Notes: generated from the sequence alone by a model not told the origin. A stretch of DNA of 64,000 nt from Palleronia caenipelagi (GCF_007004065.1 NZ_VFSV01000001.1:62001-126000), one strand, 5' to 3'. Numbered from the stretch's first letter, positions 34,886-43,839 are shown. A program made the numbers and translations.

Positions 34886-35959
34886 ATGACGAGATGGAGC
34901 ATCGAGCGCGCGCAAGCGTGGTGGGCGGAGCTTGGCTGGGTCTGCGGGTTCAACTACCTGCCGTCCTCTGCGGTGAATTTCCTTGAGATGTGGCACCCCG
35001 AGACGTTCGACCGGGACACCATCTCGCGCGAGCTAGTCTGGGCGGGCGAGGCGGGGTTCAACGCGGTCCGCATCAATCTGCATTATCTTGTGTGGAAACA
35101 TGATGCGGACGGTCTGATGGAGCGTCTGCGCTGGTTCGTCAGGGCGGCGGCGGACCGGGGTCTCGGCGTCGTGATCTGTCCCTTTGACGACTGCGGCTTC
35201 GGCGGGTTTGAGCCGGTCTATGGGGCCCAGCCCGACCCGGTTCCGGACGTCCATAACAGCCGCGCCGTGGCGAGTCCCGGCCGCGCGGCGCTGCTGGATG
35301 GCAGCGAATGGGCCAGTTTTGGCGCCTATGTGCGAGAGGTCGTCGGAAGCTTTCGCGATGATCCGCGTGTTCTGTTCTGGGATCTCTACAACGAACCCGG
35401 CAATCGGATGATGTTTTCCGCTGACGGGTATGGGACCTATGAGCCGGACTTTACCCCGGCCAGCCTGCGCCTGATGCGTGACAGTTTTCGTTGGGCAAGG
35501 GACGAGGACCCAATGCAGCCGCTGACCGTCGGTGCCTGGGTCACCCCCGAGCCGGGCTCTGACGCAGATCCCTACCAGACCGAGGCCGACCGCATCGCGC
35601 TGGAGCTATCGGACATCATCACCTTTCACGCTTATTGGGATGCGCCCCATGTGGCGCGGTTCATTGATCATCTGGCGCAGCACGACCGGCCAATGCTGTG
35701 CACAGAATGGATGGCGCGCCCCATTGGCAGCGTGATCGACGATCAGCTGGACCTGTTCCGGGAGCGCGGCGTGGGGTGCTTTCAGTGGGGCCTCGTGCAG
35801 GGGCGCACCCAGACCAATCTGCCCTGGCCTGCGGAACTGGTCAGGCTCCATGGCGGGCACGCGGACCGCTCGGTCTGGTTTCACGACCTCTTCGATGCCG
35901 AGGGCACACCCTACCGGCCCGAAGAAGTCGCGAAAATCCGTCAGGTTGCCGGGCGCTGA
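34886..35959 (+). CDS. Glycoside hydrolase family 5-like (clan GH-A) enzyme
   Basis: A 357-residue TIM-barrel glycosidase. The acid/base Glu170 lies in WDLYNEPGN at the end of strand four and the nucleophile Glu274 in LCTEWMAR at the end of strand seven, the clan GH-A pattern. NAVRINLHYLVWKHD and GLGVVICPFDDCGFGG are barrel strands. No signal peptide is seen, so it should act in the cytoplasm on imported oligosaccharides, matching the ABC transporter upstream. The sugar is unknown. ATG 34886 is chosen; the longer frame from 34775 overlaps the binding protein gene. Confidence 0.85.
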   Translation: MTRWSIERAQAWWAELGWVCGFNYLPSSAVNFLEMWHPETFDRDTISRELVWAGEAGFNAVRINLHYLVWKHDADGLMERLRWFVRAAADRGLGVVICPFDDCGFGGFEPVYGAQPDPVPDVHNSRAVASPGRAALLDGSEWASFGAYVREVVGSFRDDPRVLFWDLYNEPGNRMMFSADGYGTYEPDFTPASLRLMRDSFRWARDEDPMQPLTVGAWVTPEPGSDADPYQTEADRIALELSDIITFHAYWDAPHVARFIDHLAQHDRPMLCTEWMARPIGSVIDDQLDLFRERGVGCFQWGLVQGRTQTNLPWPAELVRLHGGHADRSVWFHDLFDAEGTPYRPEEVAKIRQVAGR

Positions 35960-35962
35960 GAC

Positions 35963-36985
35963 TCAGCGCCGCTCCAGATCGTCGCCCTTGGTGACGCCAC
36001 CGATGAGGGAGTAGGAGAGCAGATCGCGCATCTCCTCTGGGCGTCGGATCAACCGCTCGCGGCTCTGGCGCAAGGCCTTTTTCCGGGTGGCCTCCGTCTC
36101 CTCGACCCGCACGGCCTCATCCAGCGCCACGAAGGCAAAGCGCAGCGAGGCGCCGGAACGGGCCTGTGCAACGCGGGGCAGATCGGCGGGCAGGACGGTC
36201 CCGATCCGGGTATAACCGCCTGTCGTCTGGCATTCCGACAAGAGCACAAACGGCGTGCCATCGCCGGTGATCTGGATGTCGCCGGGGGTAATCACCTCGG
36301 ACAAGACCGAGAGGCCGCCATCACTGGCAAAACCGTCCCCGTCCAGCACCAGAGGTACGCCCATCCGGTTGCCGCGCATGTCGCGCCGGAACGCGGTCTG
36401 GACAAAGCGTGTCCGTTCGGCCTCGGAGAAGAAGCCGGTCTGCAGGCTCGGCACGATGCGCACGGTGCCACCGGCAAAACGATCGGCGACCGTGAGCTTG
36501 TAGCCCACGGCAGCGGGATCCGCGTCGTGGCCGACGGGCAGGGTGTCGCCCACCGCGCAGGGGGCGCCGAGACCCGCCGCCAGATGCACGGACCGCGATC
36601 CCAGCATCTCCGGTGTCGAGATCCCGCCGCCCAGATGCAGATAGCCATAGGTGCCGGAGAGGGCGCCACCGATGCTGAGTTTCGCGCCCTTGGGCAAGAG
36701 GTGACTGGCATTCCACGCAATCGCCGCGCCATCGATCTCGGCCCGCATGGGCGCACCGGTCAGAGCGATGCGCAGGTCACATGCGGCCTCGAACACGCCG
36801 CCTGCCCCCGCCATTTCCAGCGCTGCGAGGTCTCCCGATTGCTCCAGCAGCGCCGCGCCTTCGGCAAGTGCCAGCCGGTCAGCAGCCCCTCCGCGGGACA
36901 GGCCGCGCCCGAGATAGCCGGGACGCCCCGGGTCCTGCACGGTCATCATCGGACCCGCTCGACGAATGATCAGGCTGCGGCTCAT
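35963..36985 (-). CDS. pxpC: 5-oxoprolinase subunit C (biotin-dependent carboxyltransferase fold)
   Basis: A 340-residue protein of the KipA/PxpC family: SLIIRRAGPMMTVQDPGRPGYLGRGLSRGGAAD start, GAPMRAEIDGAAIAWNASH, RSVHLAAGLGAPCAVGDTL, and SEVITPGDIQITGDGTPFVLLSECQTTGGYTRIGTVLPADLP near the C-terminus. With PxpB and PxpA it cleaves 5-oxoproline to glutamate using ATP. Start ATG 36985 overlaps the pxpB stop (ATGA). It is convergent with the glycosidase gene, three bases away. Confidence 0.9.
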   Translation of the reverse strand: MSRSLIIRRAGPMMTVQDPGRPGYLGRGLSRGGAADRLALAEGAALLEQSGDLAALEMAGAGGVFEAACDLRIALTGAPMRAEIDGAAIAWNASHLLPKGAKLSIGGALSGTYGYLHLGGGISTPEMLGSRSVHLAAGLGAPCAVGDTLPVGHDADPAAVGYKLTVADRFAGGTVRIVPSLQTGFFSEAERTRFVQTAFRRDMRGNRMGVPLVLDGDGFASDGGLSVLSEVITPGDIQITGDGTPFVLLSECQTTGGYTRIGTVLPADLPRVAQARSGASLRFAFVALDEAVRVEETEATRKKALRQSRERLIRRPEEMRDLLSYSLIGGVTKGDDLERR

Positions 36986-37719
36986 GACAGCTTCTCCCAA
37001 CGGGCGCCGTCTTCGCCGGCGGGCATGGCGTGGTAGGTCTCGGGCGAGATCTGCTCGAACAGCACCTCGTCGCCGGGGCTGAGCACGAAGGGCGTGTTGC
37101 TCTCGGGTCGGAACGCGCGAAACGCTGTTTGCCCGATATGGCGCCAACCCGTGGGGGTCGAAACAGCGAACAGCACCAATTGCCGGATCGCGACCGTCAG
37201 GGCGCCTACGGGGACTTTTGCGGTGAGGCTGGTCTGGCGCGGGATGTCCCACTCGGCAGGCAGTTCTCCCAGATAAGGCTGCCCGGCGGCGAACCCGATG
37301 GTCTGCACACGGACCCGCGTCTCGGAAATCGAGCGGATCGCCTCCTCGGGGCTCATCCCGGCCATGGCGGCTGCTTCGTCGAGCTGCGGCGCGAGGTCGG
37401 TGCCGAAGACTGTGGGGATATACCAGAGGCGGCGGCCCCGGGGCAGGGGCGCAGCGTACCAGTCCTGCGAGGCGATGAGCGCTTGCAGATCTGCTTCGAT
37501 GCGGGCGTGGGGGCAGGCCAGCGGATCAAAGCGCAAATAGGTCGATGTGAGAGAGGTCGAGGTTTCCTCGCATCCCGGCAAATCGGCGCTCTCAATAGCG
37601 GCGCGAAAAGCCAGAGCGGCACGGTTAGCGGCTTCGCTGAGGCGGTCGCCAAAGGTCACGAGCAGACCGTCCACGCCCACGCGGCGCAATTGCGGCTGGA
37701 GGTTGGATTTTTCGGTCAT
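36982..37719 (-). CDS. pxpB: 5-oxoprolinase subunit B (KipI family)
   Basis: A 245-residue KipI/PxpB protein. Marks are GLLVTFGDRLSEAANRAAL, VRVQTIGFAAGQPYLGELP and TGWRHIGQTAFRAFRPESNTPFVLSPGDEVLFE, where GFxPGxxYLG and TPTGW are family signatures. The partner PxpA (LamB/YcsF) gene is not adjacent; upstream is the J-domain gene. Transcribed with pxpC. Confidence 0.9.
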   Translation of the reverse strand: MTEKSNLQPQLRRVGVDGLLVTFGDRLSEAANRAALAFRAAIESADLPGCEETSTSLTSTYLRFDPLACPHARIEADLQALIASQDWYAAPLPRGRRLWYIPTVFGTDLAPQLDEAAAMAGMSPEEAIRSISETRVRVQTIGFAAGQPYLGELPAEWDIPRQTSLTAKVPVGALTVAIRQLVLFAVSTPTGWRHIGQTAFRAFRPESNTPFVLSPGDEVLFEQISPETYHAMPAGEDGARWEKLS

Positions 37720-37851
37720 CGGGCCACGACGCCCCTGAAACCGGAAATATGGGTCCGGGAGATGAGCGTGTGGGGCATGGGCGCGTTCCGTTGATTCCGT
37801 TGCGCGTTGGTCCCATGCCGGGGGGCACCGTGTCCAGTGCCGTTACGTTAG

Positions 37852-37875
37852 TTCCGGAGCGCTGTGGCTCCGGAA
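37852..37875 (-). terminator. Hairpin after the J-domain gene
   Basis: Perfect 9-bp inverted repeat TTCCGGAGC / GCTCCGGAA with a 6-base loop, nine bases beyond the stop of the J-domain gene. No T run on either strand, so termination is possible but uncertain. Confidence 0.5.
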
Positions 37876-37883
37876 TGGTGGTC

Positions 37884-38513
37884 TCAGCCGGTAAAGTTCC
37901 GGCTGTCCTTGATCTGATCCCAGGCCCACACGACCTCGTTCAGCTGCTCTTCATGTCCGCGATCACCGCCGTTCATGTCGGGGTGAAGAACCTTGATCAG
38001 CGCCTTGTAGGCTTTGCGGATCTCCGGCTTCGTCGCGGTGTCCCTGACATCGAGGATCTCCAGAGCCTTTCGTTCCTTGGGCGGCAGACGACGGGTCGAG
38101 CCACCGGTGGCCTTACCCGGATTGCGGGTGGCATTGGTGCCCAGCACCTGATGCGGGTCATCCACACCCAGCCGCGCCCAGGCACGCTGTTCGTCATCGC
38201 GCCAGGGCTTCGTCTCGCGGCCCCAGACCCGATCCTTGGAGATCTGTTCGTCGAACTCTTCTTCGGTCGAGCCGTTAAAGAAGTTCCATTTCAGATTATA
38301 TTCGCGAATATGCTCCTTACAGAACCAGAGATACTCGTCGAGGTGGTCGGGCGACTTGGGCGCTCGATAGAGGCCTTTTTCTTCGCAGCCCTCATGCTCG
38401 CAAACCCGCATCGAGGTTTCGAAGGCACCGGACATGCCTCTTCTGCCTCGCGGATTCCTCTTCTTGGCGGAGGATACGCTGATGTCGAAACCGAACGGGT
38501 CATTCTTGACCAT
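37884..38513 (-). CDS. J-domain protein with N-terminal cysteine-rich segment
   Basis: A 209-residue protein with a C-terminal J domain: LEILDVRDTATKPEIRKAYKALIKVLHPD followed by MNGGDRGHEEQLNEVVWAWDQIK, containing the HPD loop that stimulates Hsp70 ATPase. The N-terminal part has CEHEGCEEKGLYRAP and LWFCKEHIREYN, a Cys-x4-Cys...Cys-x2-His set that could bind zinc. It acts as a specialised DnaK co-chaperone in the cytoplasm. ATG 38513 is preferred because GGAG lies just upstream; the frame to 38531 is less likely. Divergent from the BolA gene. Confidence 0.85.
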   Translation of the reverse strand: MVKNDPFGFDISVSSAKKRNPRGRRGMSGAFETSMRVCEHEGCEEKGLYRAPKSPDHLDEYLWFCKEHIREYNLKWNFFNGSTEEEFDEQISKDRVWGRETKPWRDDEQRAWARLGVDDPHQVLGTNATRNPGKATGGSTRRLPPKERKALEILDVRDTATKPEIRKAYKALIKVLHPDMNGGDRGHEEQLNEVVWAWDQIKDSRNFTG

Positions 38514-38584
38514 ACCGGGCTCCTTATTCATTCCGGGGCGACAGTCTAGACTTTTATGGCGAGAGTGAAAGAGGGGAATGACGC

Positions 38585-38839
38585 ATGAGTGTCGCAGATA
38601 AGATTAAATCAAGGCTCGATGCCGCGTTTCAGCCGACAGAACTTGATGTGGAGGATCAGTCGGCGATGCATGCGGGCCATGCGGGGGCTCCCGCGGAGGG
38701 CGAGAGCCATTTTGCAGTCCGGATCCGTGGGGGCGGGCTTGGTGATCTCAGCCGCATTGCACGCCACCGCGCGGTGCATGACGCCATTGGCAAGGAACTC
38801 ATGGCGCGCATCCACGCGCTGTCGATCGACGCGGGTTAG
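38585..38839 (+). CDS. BolA-family protein
   Basis: An 84-residue BolA protein: MSVADKIKSRLDAAFQPTELDVEDQSAMHAGHAG, then SHFAVRIRGGGLGDLSRIARHRAVHDAIGKELM and HALSIDAG. The conserved His in SHFAV and RHRAVH act with monothiol glutaredoxins in iron-sulfur or redox handling. Its stop overlaps the stop of the convergent sulfotransferase gene by four bases, leaving no room for a terminator. The divergent J-domain neighbour makes a stress or protein-maturation link plausible. Confidence 0.9.
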   Translation: MSVADKIKSRLDAAFQPTELDVEDQSAMHAGHAGAPAEGESHFAVRIRGGGLGDLSRIARHRAVHDAIGKELMARIHALSIDAG

Positions 38840-39765
38840 TTCAGGAACAGATCTGGCAGTATCGCATCTGCGACGGTGCGAACCGGTTCGGTGGCCGAAA
38901 GATCCGCAGCTTGCATGTGCCCGGCAGTCATCTCGAACGGTTCGAACGCAAAGCCTGCGTCCAACGCTTCAAGTGTCTCGTTCAGAACCGGGAGCCAATC
39001 GCCGTTGATCGCGGAGACGTCGTCCTCTGTCAGCAAAAACGTGGATTGCTTGTCCGACGAGTCCAGAGCTCCATTGCGAATCGCACGCAATGAGTGTGTC
39101 ACAGACCGCTCAAGAGCGGAAAACGGTGCGCCTTCCAGCCGGGTTTTGACTTCGTGCAACAGCCGCAATCCGTCGAGGTTCAGGGACCGATTGGGGTCGC
39201 TTACGTTCTTCTGAAAATCTCCTCGTCTGTCGCGCCCGACACCAATCCAGTCGAGGAAGGTGTCGATCAGATCGTCAGCGCCGTACTCCACGATATTCAC
39301 AGACGACACTGACGCGTTGGCCTTCCATCGGGCAATATGGGTCGTCAGATCGAAGAATCGGAACACCTCGGCGTTCGTGGGTCCGGCGTTTCTGAAGTCA
39401 TCGATGGTGGTCCGGTGAGACTTCAGCATCTGGTTGCGCCAGGAATTCAGCCATTTCACGGGATGCCGCACGACGAGCATCAGGTCGACCGCCTCGTGTC
39501 CCGCAGTGATCTTTCGACACATATCCGCGTCCGCCAGATATCCGGTCTCATAAGACAGAACCGGTCGATACGGCCCCTCTGACAACTGCGCCAGCCGATT
39601 TTTATGGCGCGGACCAAACCGCTCGAATATGTCCTGATGCCAGACACCGCCGGACAGTTTGGTTGGATACACACGATCAAATTCGCGCAACATCAATGCG
39701 TTATTGGTGCAGAAAGTTTGAATCGCTTTAGATCCGGTCTTTTGCATCCCAAGATGAATAAACAT
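38836..39765 (-). CDS. Sulfotransferase-like protein
   Basis: A 309-residue protein with the PAPS-binding loop FIHLGMQKTGSKAIQTFC near the N-terminus and the 3'-phosphate motif VVRHPVKWLNSWRNQM. The fold is that of P-loop sulfotransferases that decorate surface glycans or small molecules; the acceptor is unknown. Codon and base use look slightly more AT-rich than in neighbours, and related genes are patchy in roseobacters, so acquisition by transfer is possible. ATG 39765 follows GGGGACGTTCA; a GTG at 39786 is in frame. It lies 68 bases downstream of gatB. Confidence 0.75.
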   Translation of the reverse strand: MFIHLGMQKTGSKAIQTFCTNNALMLREFDRVYPTKLSGGVWHQDIFERFGPRHKNRLAQLSEGPYRPVLSYETGYLADADMCRKITAGHEAVDLMLVVRHPVKWLNSWRNQMLKSHRTTIDDFRNAGPTNAEVFRFFDLTTHIARWKANASVSSVNIVEYGADDLIDTFLDWIGVGRDRRGDFQKNVSDPNRSLNLDGLRLLHEVKTRLEGAPFSALERSVTHSLRAIRNGALDSSDKQSTFLLTEDDVSAINGDWLPVLNETLEALDAGFAFEPFEMTAGHMQAADLSATEPVRTVADAILPDLFLN

Positions 39766-39833
39766 TGAACGTCCCCGGCTTTGCACAGAGTAAAAAGGCC
39801 TAGTTAATTTTCAACGTTTTCTCAAGTCTTGGG

Positions 39834-41348
39834 TTACAGACCTAGCTTTTCCTTCACGATCTGGTTAACTGAGCCGGGGTTCGCCTTGCCGCCGGTGGCC
39901 TTCATCACCTGACCCACGAACCAGCCCGCGAGTTTCGGGTTGGCCTGCGCCTTTTCCACCTGTGCCGGGTTGGCGGCAATCACCTCATCCACAGCGGCCT
40001 CGATGGCGCCGGTGTCGGTCACCTGCTTCATGCCGCGGGATTCGACGATCACGGCTGGATCGCCGCCTTCGGAATAGACGATCTCGAACAGGTCCTTGGC
40101 GATCTTGCCGGAGATGTCACCGGCCTTGATCAGGGACACGATTTTCCCCAGTTGCTCCGCCGAGACGGGGCTTTCGGTGATGTCGTGGTCCTCTTTCTTC
40201 AACCGGCCAAACAGCTCGTTGATCACCCAGTTGGCGCTGAGTTTGCCGTCGCCTGAGACTGCCGCGACCTCTTCAAAGAACGCGGCATTCTCGACCTCAG
40301 CCGTCAGCACCCCCGCGTCATATTCGGTCATGCCGTACTCTGTCACAAAGCGGGTCTTCTTCTCATCCGGCAGTTCGGGGAGCGACGCAGCGATCTCGTC
40401 CACCCAGGCCTGCTCGATTTCTAGCGGCAGAAGGTCGGGATCGGGGAAGTAGCGGTAGTCGTGGGCTTCTTCCTTCGACCGCATGGAGCGGGTCTCGCCC
40501 TTGTCGGGGTCAAAGAGCCGGGTCTCCTGCACCACCTCGCCGCCATCCTCGACGATGGCAATCTGGCGCCGCGCCTCGATCTCGATGGCCTGCTGGATAA
40601 AGCGCATGGAATTCATGTTCTTGATTTCGCAGCGCGTACCCAGATGGGAGAAATCTCCGGTTTCCTGATATTTCTCGTAATCGCCGGGACGACAGACCGA
40701 GACGTTCACATCGGCCCGCAGGTTGCCGTTCTGCATGTCGCCGTTGCAGGTGCCGAGGTAGCGCAGGATCTGGCGCAGCTTGCCCACATAGGCGGCGGCC
40801 TCTTCGGGGCCTCGAATGTCGGGGCGGGAAACGATCTCCATCAGCGCCACGCCGGTGCGGTTGAGGTCCACAAAGGACATGGACGGGTCCATGTCGTGGA
40901 TCGACTTGCCCGCGTCCTGCTCCAGATGAATGCGCTCGATCCGCACCCGCCGCGCCACGCCGGGGCCCATATCGACGATCACTTCGCCTTCGCCGACGAT
41001 GGGTTCATAGAGCTGGCTGATCTGGTAGCCCTGCGGCAGGTCGGGATAGAAGTAGTTCTTGCGGTCGAAGGCCGAGCGCAGGTTGATCCCTGCCTTCAGC
41101 CCCAGCCCGGTTTTCACCGCCAGAGCCACGCAGCCCTCGTTGATCACCGGCAGCATGCCCGGCATACCCGCATCCACAAAGGCCACGTTCGAGTTTGGCT
41201 CGGCGCCGAATTTCGTCGAGGCGCCGGAGAACAGCTTGGCATTCGAGGCGACCTGCGCGTGCACCTCAAGGCCGATAACCAGCTCCCAGTCTTCTTTGGC
41301 GCCCTGAATCACTTTGGGCTTCGGCGGCTCATAGGTCAGATCGAGCAT
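39834..41348 (-). CDS. gatB: Aspartyl/glutamyl-tRNA amidotransferase subunit B
   Basis: A 504-residue GatB: kinase-like core [85 protein letters not shown], and the C-terminal YqeY tail domain ([50 protein letters not shown]). With GatA and GatC it converts Glu-tRNA(Gln) to Gln-tRNA(Gln). gatA and gatC are not in the window. ATG 41348 follows AGGAGCC; the extension to 41405 is not conserved. Confidence 0.97.
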   Translation of the reverse strand: MLDLTYEPPKPKVIQGAKEDWELVIGLEVHAQVASNAKLFSGASTKFGAEPNSNVAFVDAGMPGMLPVINEGCVALAVKTGLGLKAGINLRSAFDRKNYFYPDLPQGYQISQLYEPIVGEGEVIVDMGPGVARRVRIERIHLEQDAGKSIHDMDPSMSFVDLNRTGVALMEIVSRPDIRGPEEAAAYVGKLRQILRYLGTCNGDMQNGNLRADVNVSVCRPGDYEKYQETGDFSHLGTRCEIKNMNSMRFIQQAIEIEARRQIAIVEDGGEVVQETRLFDPDKGETRSMRSKEEAHDYRYFPDPDLLPLEIEQAWVDEIAASLPELPDEKKTRFVTEYGMTEYDAGVLTAEVENAAFFEEVAAVSGDGKLSANWVINELFGRLKKEDHDITESPVSAEQLGKIVSLIKAGDISGKIAKDLFEIVYSEGGDPAVIVESRGMKQVTDTGAIEAAVDEVIAANPAQVEKAQANPKLAGWFVGQVMKATGGKANPGSVNQIVKEKLGL

Positions 41349-41554
41349 CTGGGCTGGCTCCTGTGGCGAACGGTTCGGCTGTGGGAGGTAGCGCCCCTTC
41401 GTCATTTGCGCAAGCGGCGGCGGACCGCCGATCGCTCCCTTACGTCACTGGCAGGAGACCGCCGATCCCATCTGGACAGGGTAGGCAGGGGCGGGACGGC
41501 TCAACTACATACCGATCCGCCGGCCACACTGTCGGTGCTGCCCTATAGGTTTCC

Positions 41555-42148
41555 ATGCGACGTTTGATTCTCTCGCTGAGCTTGCTTGCCCTGTCCGCCT
41601 GCGCGGACCTGACCACGACGACCGAGGCCCCCGAACCGGAGTCGCCTGCCGTCGAGCAGACCCCCGTCATGCGGTGGGATTTCCGGCCCAATGGCGAAAA
41701 CTGGACCCGCGCGACCCTGAACGCGCTGGACAGCCACGGCGCAGTTCTGCCCTCCATGGTCCCTGCGGACATTGCGACCTGGTGCCCGGGCTACACGACT
41801 CAAACCCGTGAGAATCGCGCAGCTTTCTGGGCCGGGCTGTTTTCCGCACTGGCCAAGCATGAGAGCACCTGGCGCCCCGAGGCTGTTGGTGGCGGTGGGC
41901 TGTGGTACGGTCTGGTGCAGATCGATCCGCGCACGGCCCGCGCCTATAACTGTCGCGCCCAGAGCGGCGAGGCCCTGAAGAACCCCGAAGCCAACCTGAG
42001 CTGCGGCGTGCGTATTGCAGCCAAGCAGGTGTCCAAGCGCGGAACGGTCAATCGCGGAATGCGCGATTGGGGGCCGTTCCACAGCAGCGCCAAGCGCGCC
42101 GAGATGTCCGCATGGACCCGCGCGCAGGACTACTGTCAGCCGGTCTGA
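41555..42148 (+). CDS. Lipoprotein with lytic transglycosylase-like domain (paralogue 1)
   Basis: A 197-residue predicted lipoprotein (lipobox ALSAC, Cys15). The conserved region WCPGY...ALAKHESTWRPEAVG...LWYGLVQIDPRTARAYNC resembles soluble lytic transglycosylase (SLT) folds, with Glu of KHEST as the likely catalytic acid. Four cysteines (WCP, YNC, LSC, YCQ) are shared with the next gene and could form two disulfides. Divergent from gatB. An intrinsic terminator separates it from the paralogue. Confidence 0.8.
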   Translation: MRRLILSLSLLALSACADLTTTTEAPEPESPAVEQTPVMRWDFRPNGENWTRATLNALDSHGAVLPSMVPADIATWCPGYTTQTRENRAAFWAGLFSALAKHESTWRPEAVGGGGLWYGLVQIDPRTARAYNCRAQSGEALKNPEANLSCGVRIAAKQVSKRGTVNRGMRDWGPFHSSAKRAEMSAWTRAQDYCQPV

Positions 42149-42169
42149 GGCAGACGCGATAAAGAGACG

Positions 42170-42204
42170 GAGGTGCTAACTTGTTGTTAGCGCCTCTTTC
42201 TTTA
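42170..42204 (+). terminator. Intrinsic terminator between transglycosylase paralogues
   Basis: Stem GAGGTGCTAAC / GTTAGCGCCTC (11 bp with one G-U) with TTGTT loop and TTTCTTTAT tail, 22 bases after the first paralogue stops and 13 bases before the second starts. Confidence 0.85.
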
Positions 42205-42216
42205 TAGTTTGACGTT

Positions 42217-42900
42217 ATGCGTACCCTCTTGGCGATTCTCTCGATACTCGCAGGCCCGATCTGGGCCGAAGAGGTGCGCCCGAAACCCCGCCCCGCCCCG
42301 GACTTCATCCCTGTGACCCGATGGGATCACCGGAGCGAGGCGGATGACTGGAGCCGCGCCGCGTTGCAGGCTCTGAAAACCCACGGGAGAAGTCTCGTGC
42401 GGACGGTGCCCCGTGACATCGCCCAGTGGTGCCCCGGCTACGAGCACGCCTCGGACGCGGCGCGCCGGGCATTCTGGGTCGGTTTGTTGTCCGGTGTCGC
42501 GAAATACGAAAGCACCTGGAATCCTCGCGCCGTGGGTGGGGGGCAGTGGTACGGGCTGATGCAGATCTGGCCCACCACGGCGCGCCATTTCGGCTGTCGG
42601 GCCCAGAACGGGGCGGCGCTGAAAGACGGCAGCGCGAACCTGTCCTGCGCCATCCGGATCCTGTCGAAGACGATTCCCCGGGACGGGGTTGTCCATGCCC
42701 GCTCGCCCCGCTGGTCCGGGGTCGCGGCGGATTGGGCGCCCATGCGCAAGCCCGGCGCACGGCGCGATATTCGCAAATGGGTGCGCGGTCAGCATTACTG
42801 CCAGCTCACGGCCAGCCCGCGTCCGGTTCCGCGTCCTGTTGCAGAGATCGAGATCTACGGACCGCAACCGCTTGATGTTGAGCTGACTGATGCGGGGTAA
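42217..42900 (+). CDS. Secreted lytic transglycosylase-like protein (paralogue 2)
   Basis: A 227-residue protein with a cleavable signal peptide (MRTLLAILSILAGPIWAEE) instead of a lipobox. Core: WCPGYEH, GVAKYESTWNPRAVGGGQWYGLMQIWPTTARHFGC, LSCAIRILSKTIP and HYCQLTA, closely parallel to the preceding lipoprotein, so the pair arose by tandem duplication. Glu of KYEST is the likely catalytic acid. A Pro-rich C-terminal tail (SPRPVPRPVAEIE) is unique to this copy. One is membrane-anchored and the other free, suggesting divided roles in cell-wall turnover. Confidence 0.8.
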   Translation: MRTLLAILSILAGPIWAEEVRPKPRPAPDFIPVTRWDHRSEADDWSRAALQALKTHGRSLVRTVPRDIAQWCPGYEHASDAARRAFWVGLLSGVAKYESTWNPRAVGGGQWYGLMQIWPTTARHFGCRAQNGAALKDGSANLSCAIRILSKTIPRDGVVHARSPRWSGVAADWAPMRKPGARRDIRKWVRGQHYCQLTASPRPVPRPVAEIEIYGPQPLDVELTDAG

Positions 42901-42903
42901 CGC

Positions 42904-43779
42904 TCAGGACGAGCCAGACACCCAGCTGGGACGCCGGGTCATATCGACCAACGACACTTCGGGCGCGTGACGCCCGCCCAGCGACAGGGTCGCCTTGCGG
43001 AGCAATTCGATGGAGGCATCTGCGTCTTTCGAAAGTGCGGAGGGCGAAATTGGGTCGCCTACCGTCACCCGATAGGGCTGCTCGGCCTTATTCAGCGTCT
43101 CGTGGAACAGAGTGATGTCACGCAACGATGGATGAATGAAATCAAACAGATAGAACAGCGCCGAATTGCGTGCACGGATGTTCACCGGGATGATCGGCAC
43201 GTCAAACTTACGCGCGATCATCGCCGCTGACGTCATCCAGGGTCGCTCATAAAGGCGCAGGCCCCGCCGTTTCGCCAGACGCCCTGACGGGAAGATAATC
43301 CCAAGCCGGTTTTCATTCATCGCCTTGCGCGTATAGGCCATGGTCTCGCGCATTTTCGCGTGGTTGCGCTTGTCCTCGCGCCATTCGACCGGAGCGATCA
43401 TCACCTCCAGTTGCGGAACCACCTTCAGGATGTCGGAATTGGCGTAAAAGAACAGATCGGGCCGCGCCTCGCGCAGCAGATGATACAGCACCACTCCGTC
43501 GGCGATGCCTGTCGGGTGGTTACACACCATGAGCGCGCCGCCGTGACGCGGGATCCGATCAAAGCCTGTGACCTCCACGTCACGGGCGAGCATGTGACCC
43601 AGACGAGTCATCATTGCATCCCCGGACCAGTCCTCCATCTCGTTGGCCAGAGCGATTGTTTTGTCATAGCTCAGCATCTTGTGCAGAACCCGGCGCGCCG
43701 CCGCCACGGCAGGCCCCGGCTGGTCGAGCCACGCGGCGCGTTCGACGATCTGCTCGTCAATCCGATCCTTTATGGTCAT
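42904..43779 (-). CDS. Lysophospholipid acyltransferase-family protein (PlsC-like)
   Basis: A 291-residue acyltransferase. The active-site motif is NHPTGIADG, i.e. His-x5-Asp rather than the usual His-x4-Asp; later motifs are FYANSDILKVVPQLEVMIAPVEW, GIIFPSGRLAKRRG and VPIIPVNIRARNS. This HPxG subgroup includes acyltransferases near ornithine-lipid and haemolysin-like families. It probably acylates a lysophospholipid or lipid precursor at the inner membrane. A CRP-like palindrome lies about 62 bases before its start. Confidence 0.78.
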   Translation of the reverse strand: MTIKDRIDEQIVERAAWLDQPGPAVAAARRVLHKMLSYDKTIALANEMEDWSGDAMMTRLGHMLARDVEVTGFDRIPRHGGALMVCNHPTGIADGVVLYHLLREARPDLFFYANSDILKVVPQLEVMIAPVEWREDKRNHAKMRETMAYTRKAMNENRLGIIFPSGRLAKRRGLRLYERPWMTSAAMIARKFDVPIIPVNIRARNSALFYLFDFIHPSLRDITLFHETLNKAEQPYRVTVGDPISPSALSKDADASIELLRKATLSLGGRHAPEVSLVDMTRRPSWVSGSS

Positions 43780-43839
43780 GGCTCACCCACTTGCATTTGC
43801 TCAGCACGTTTTGGTGTCTCGGGAGCGAAAAGGCAAGAA

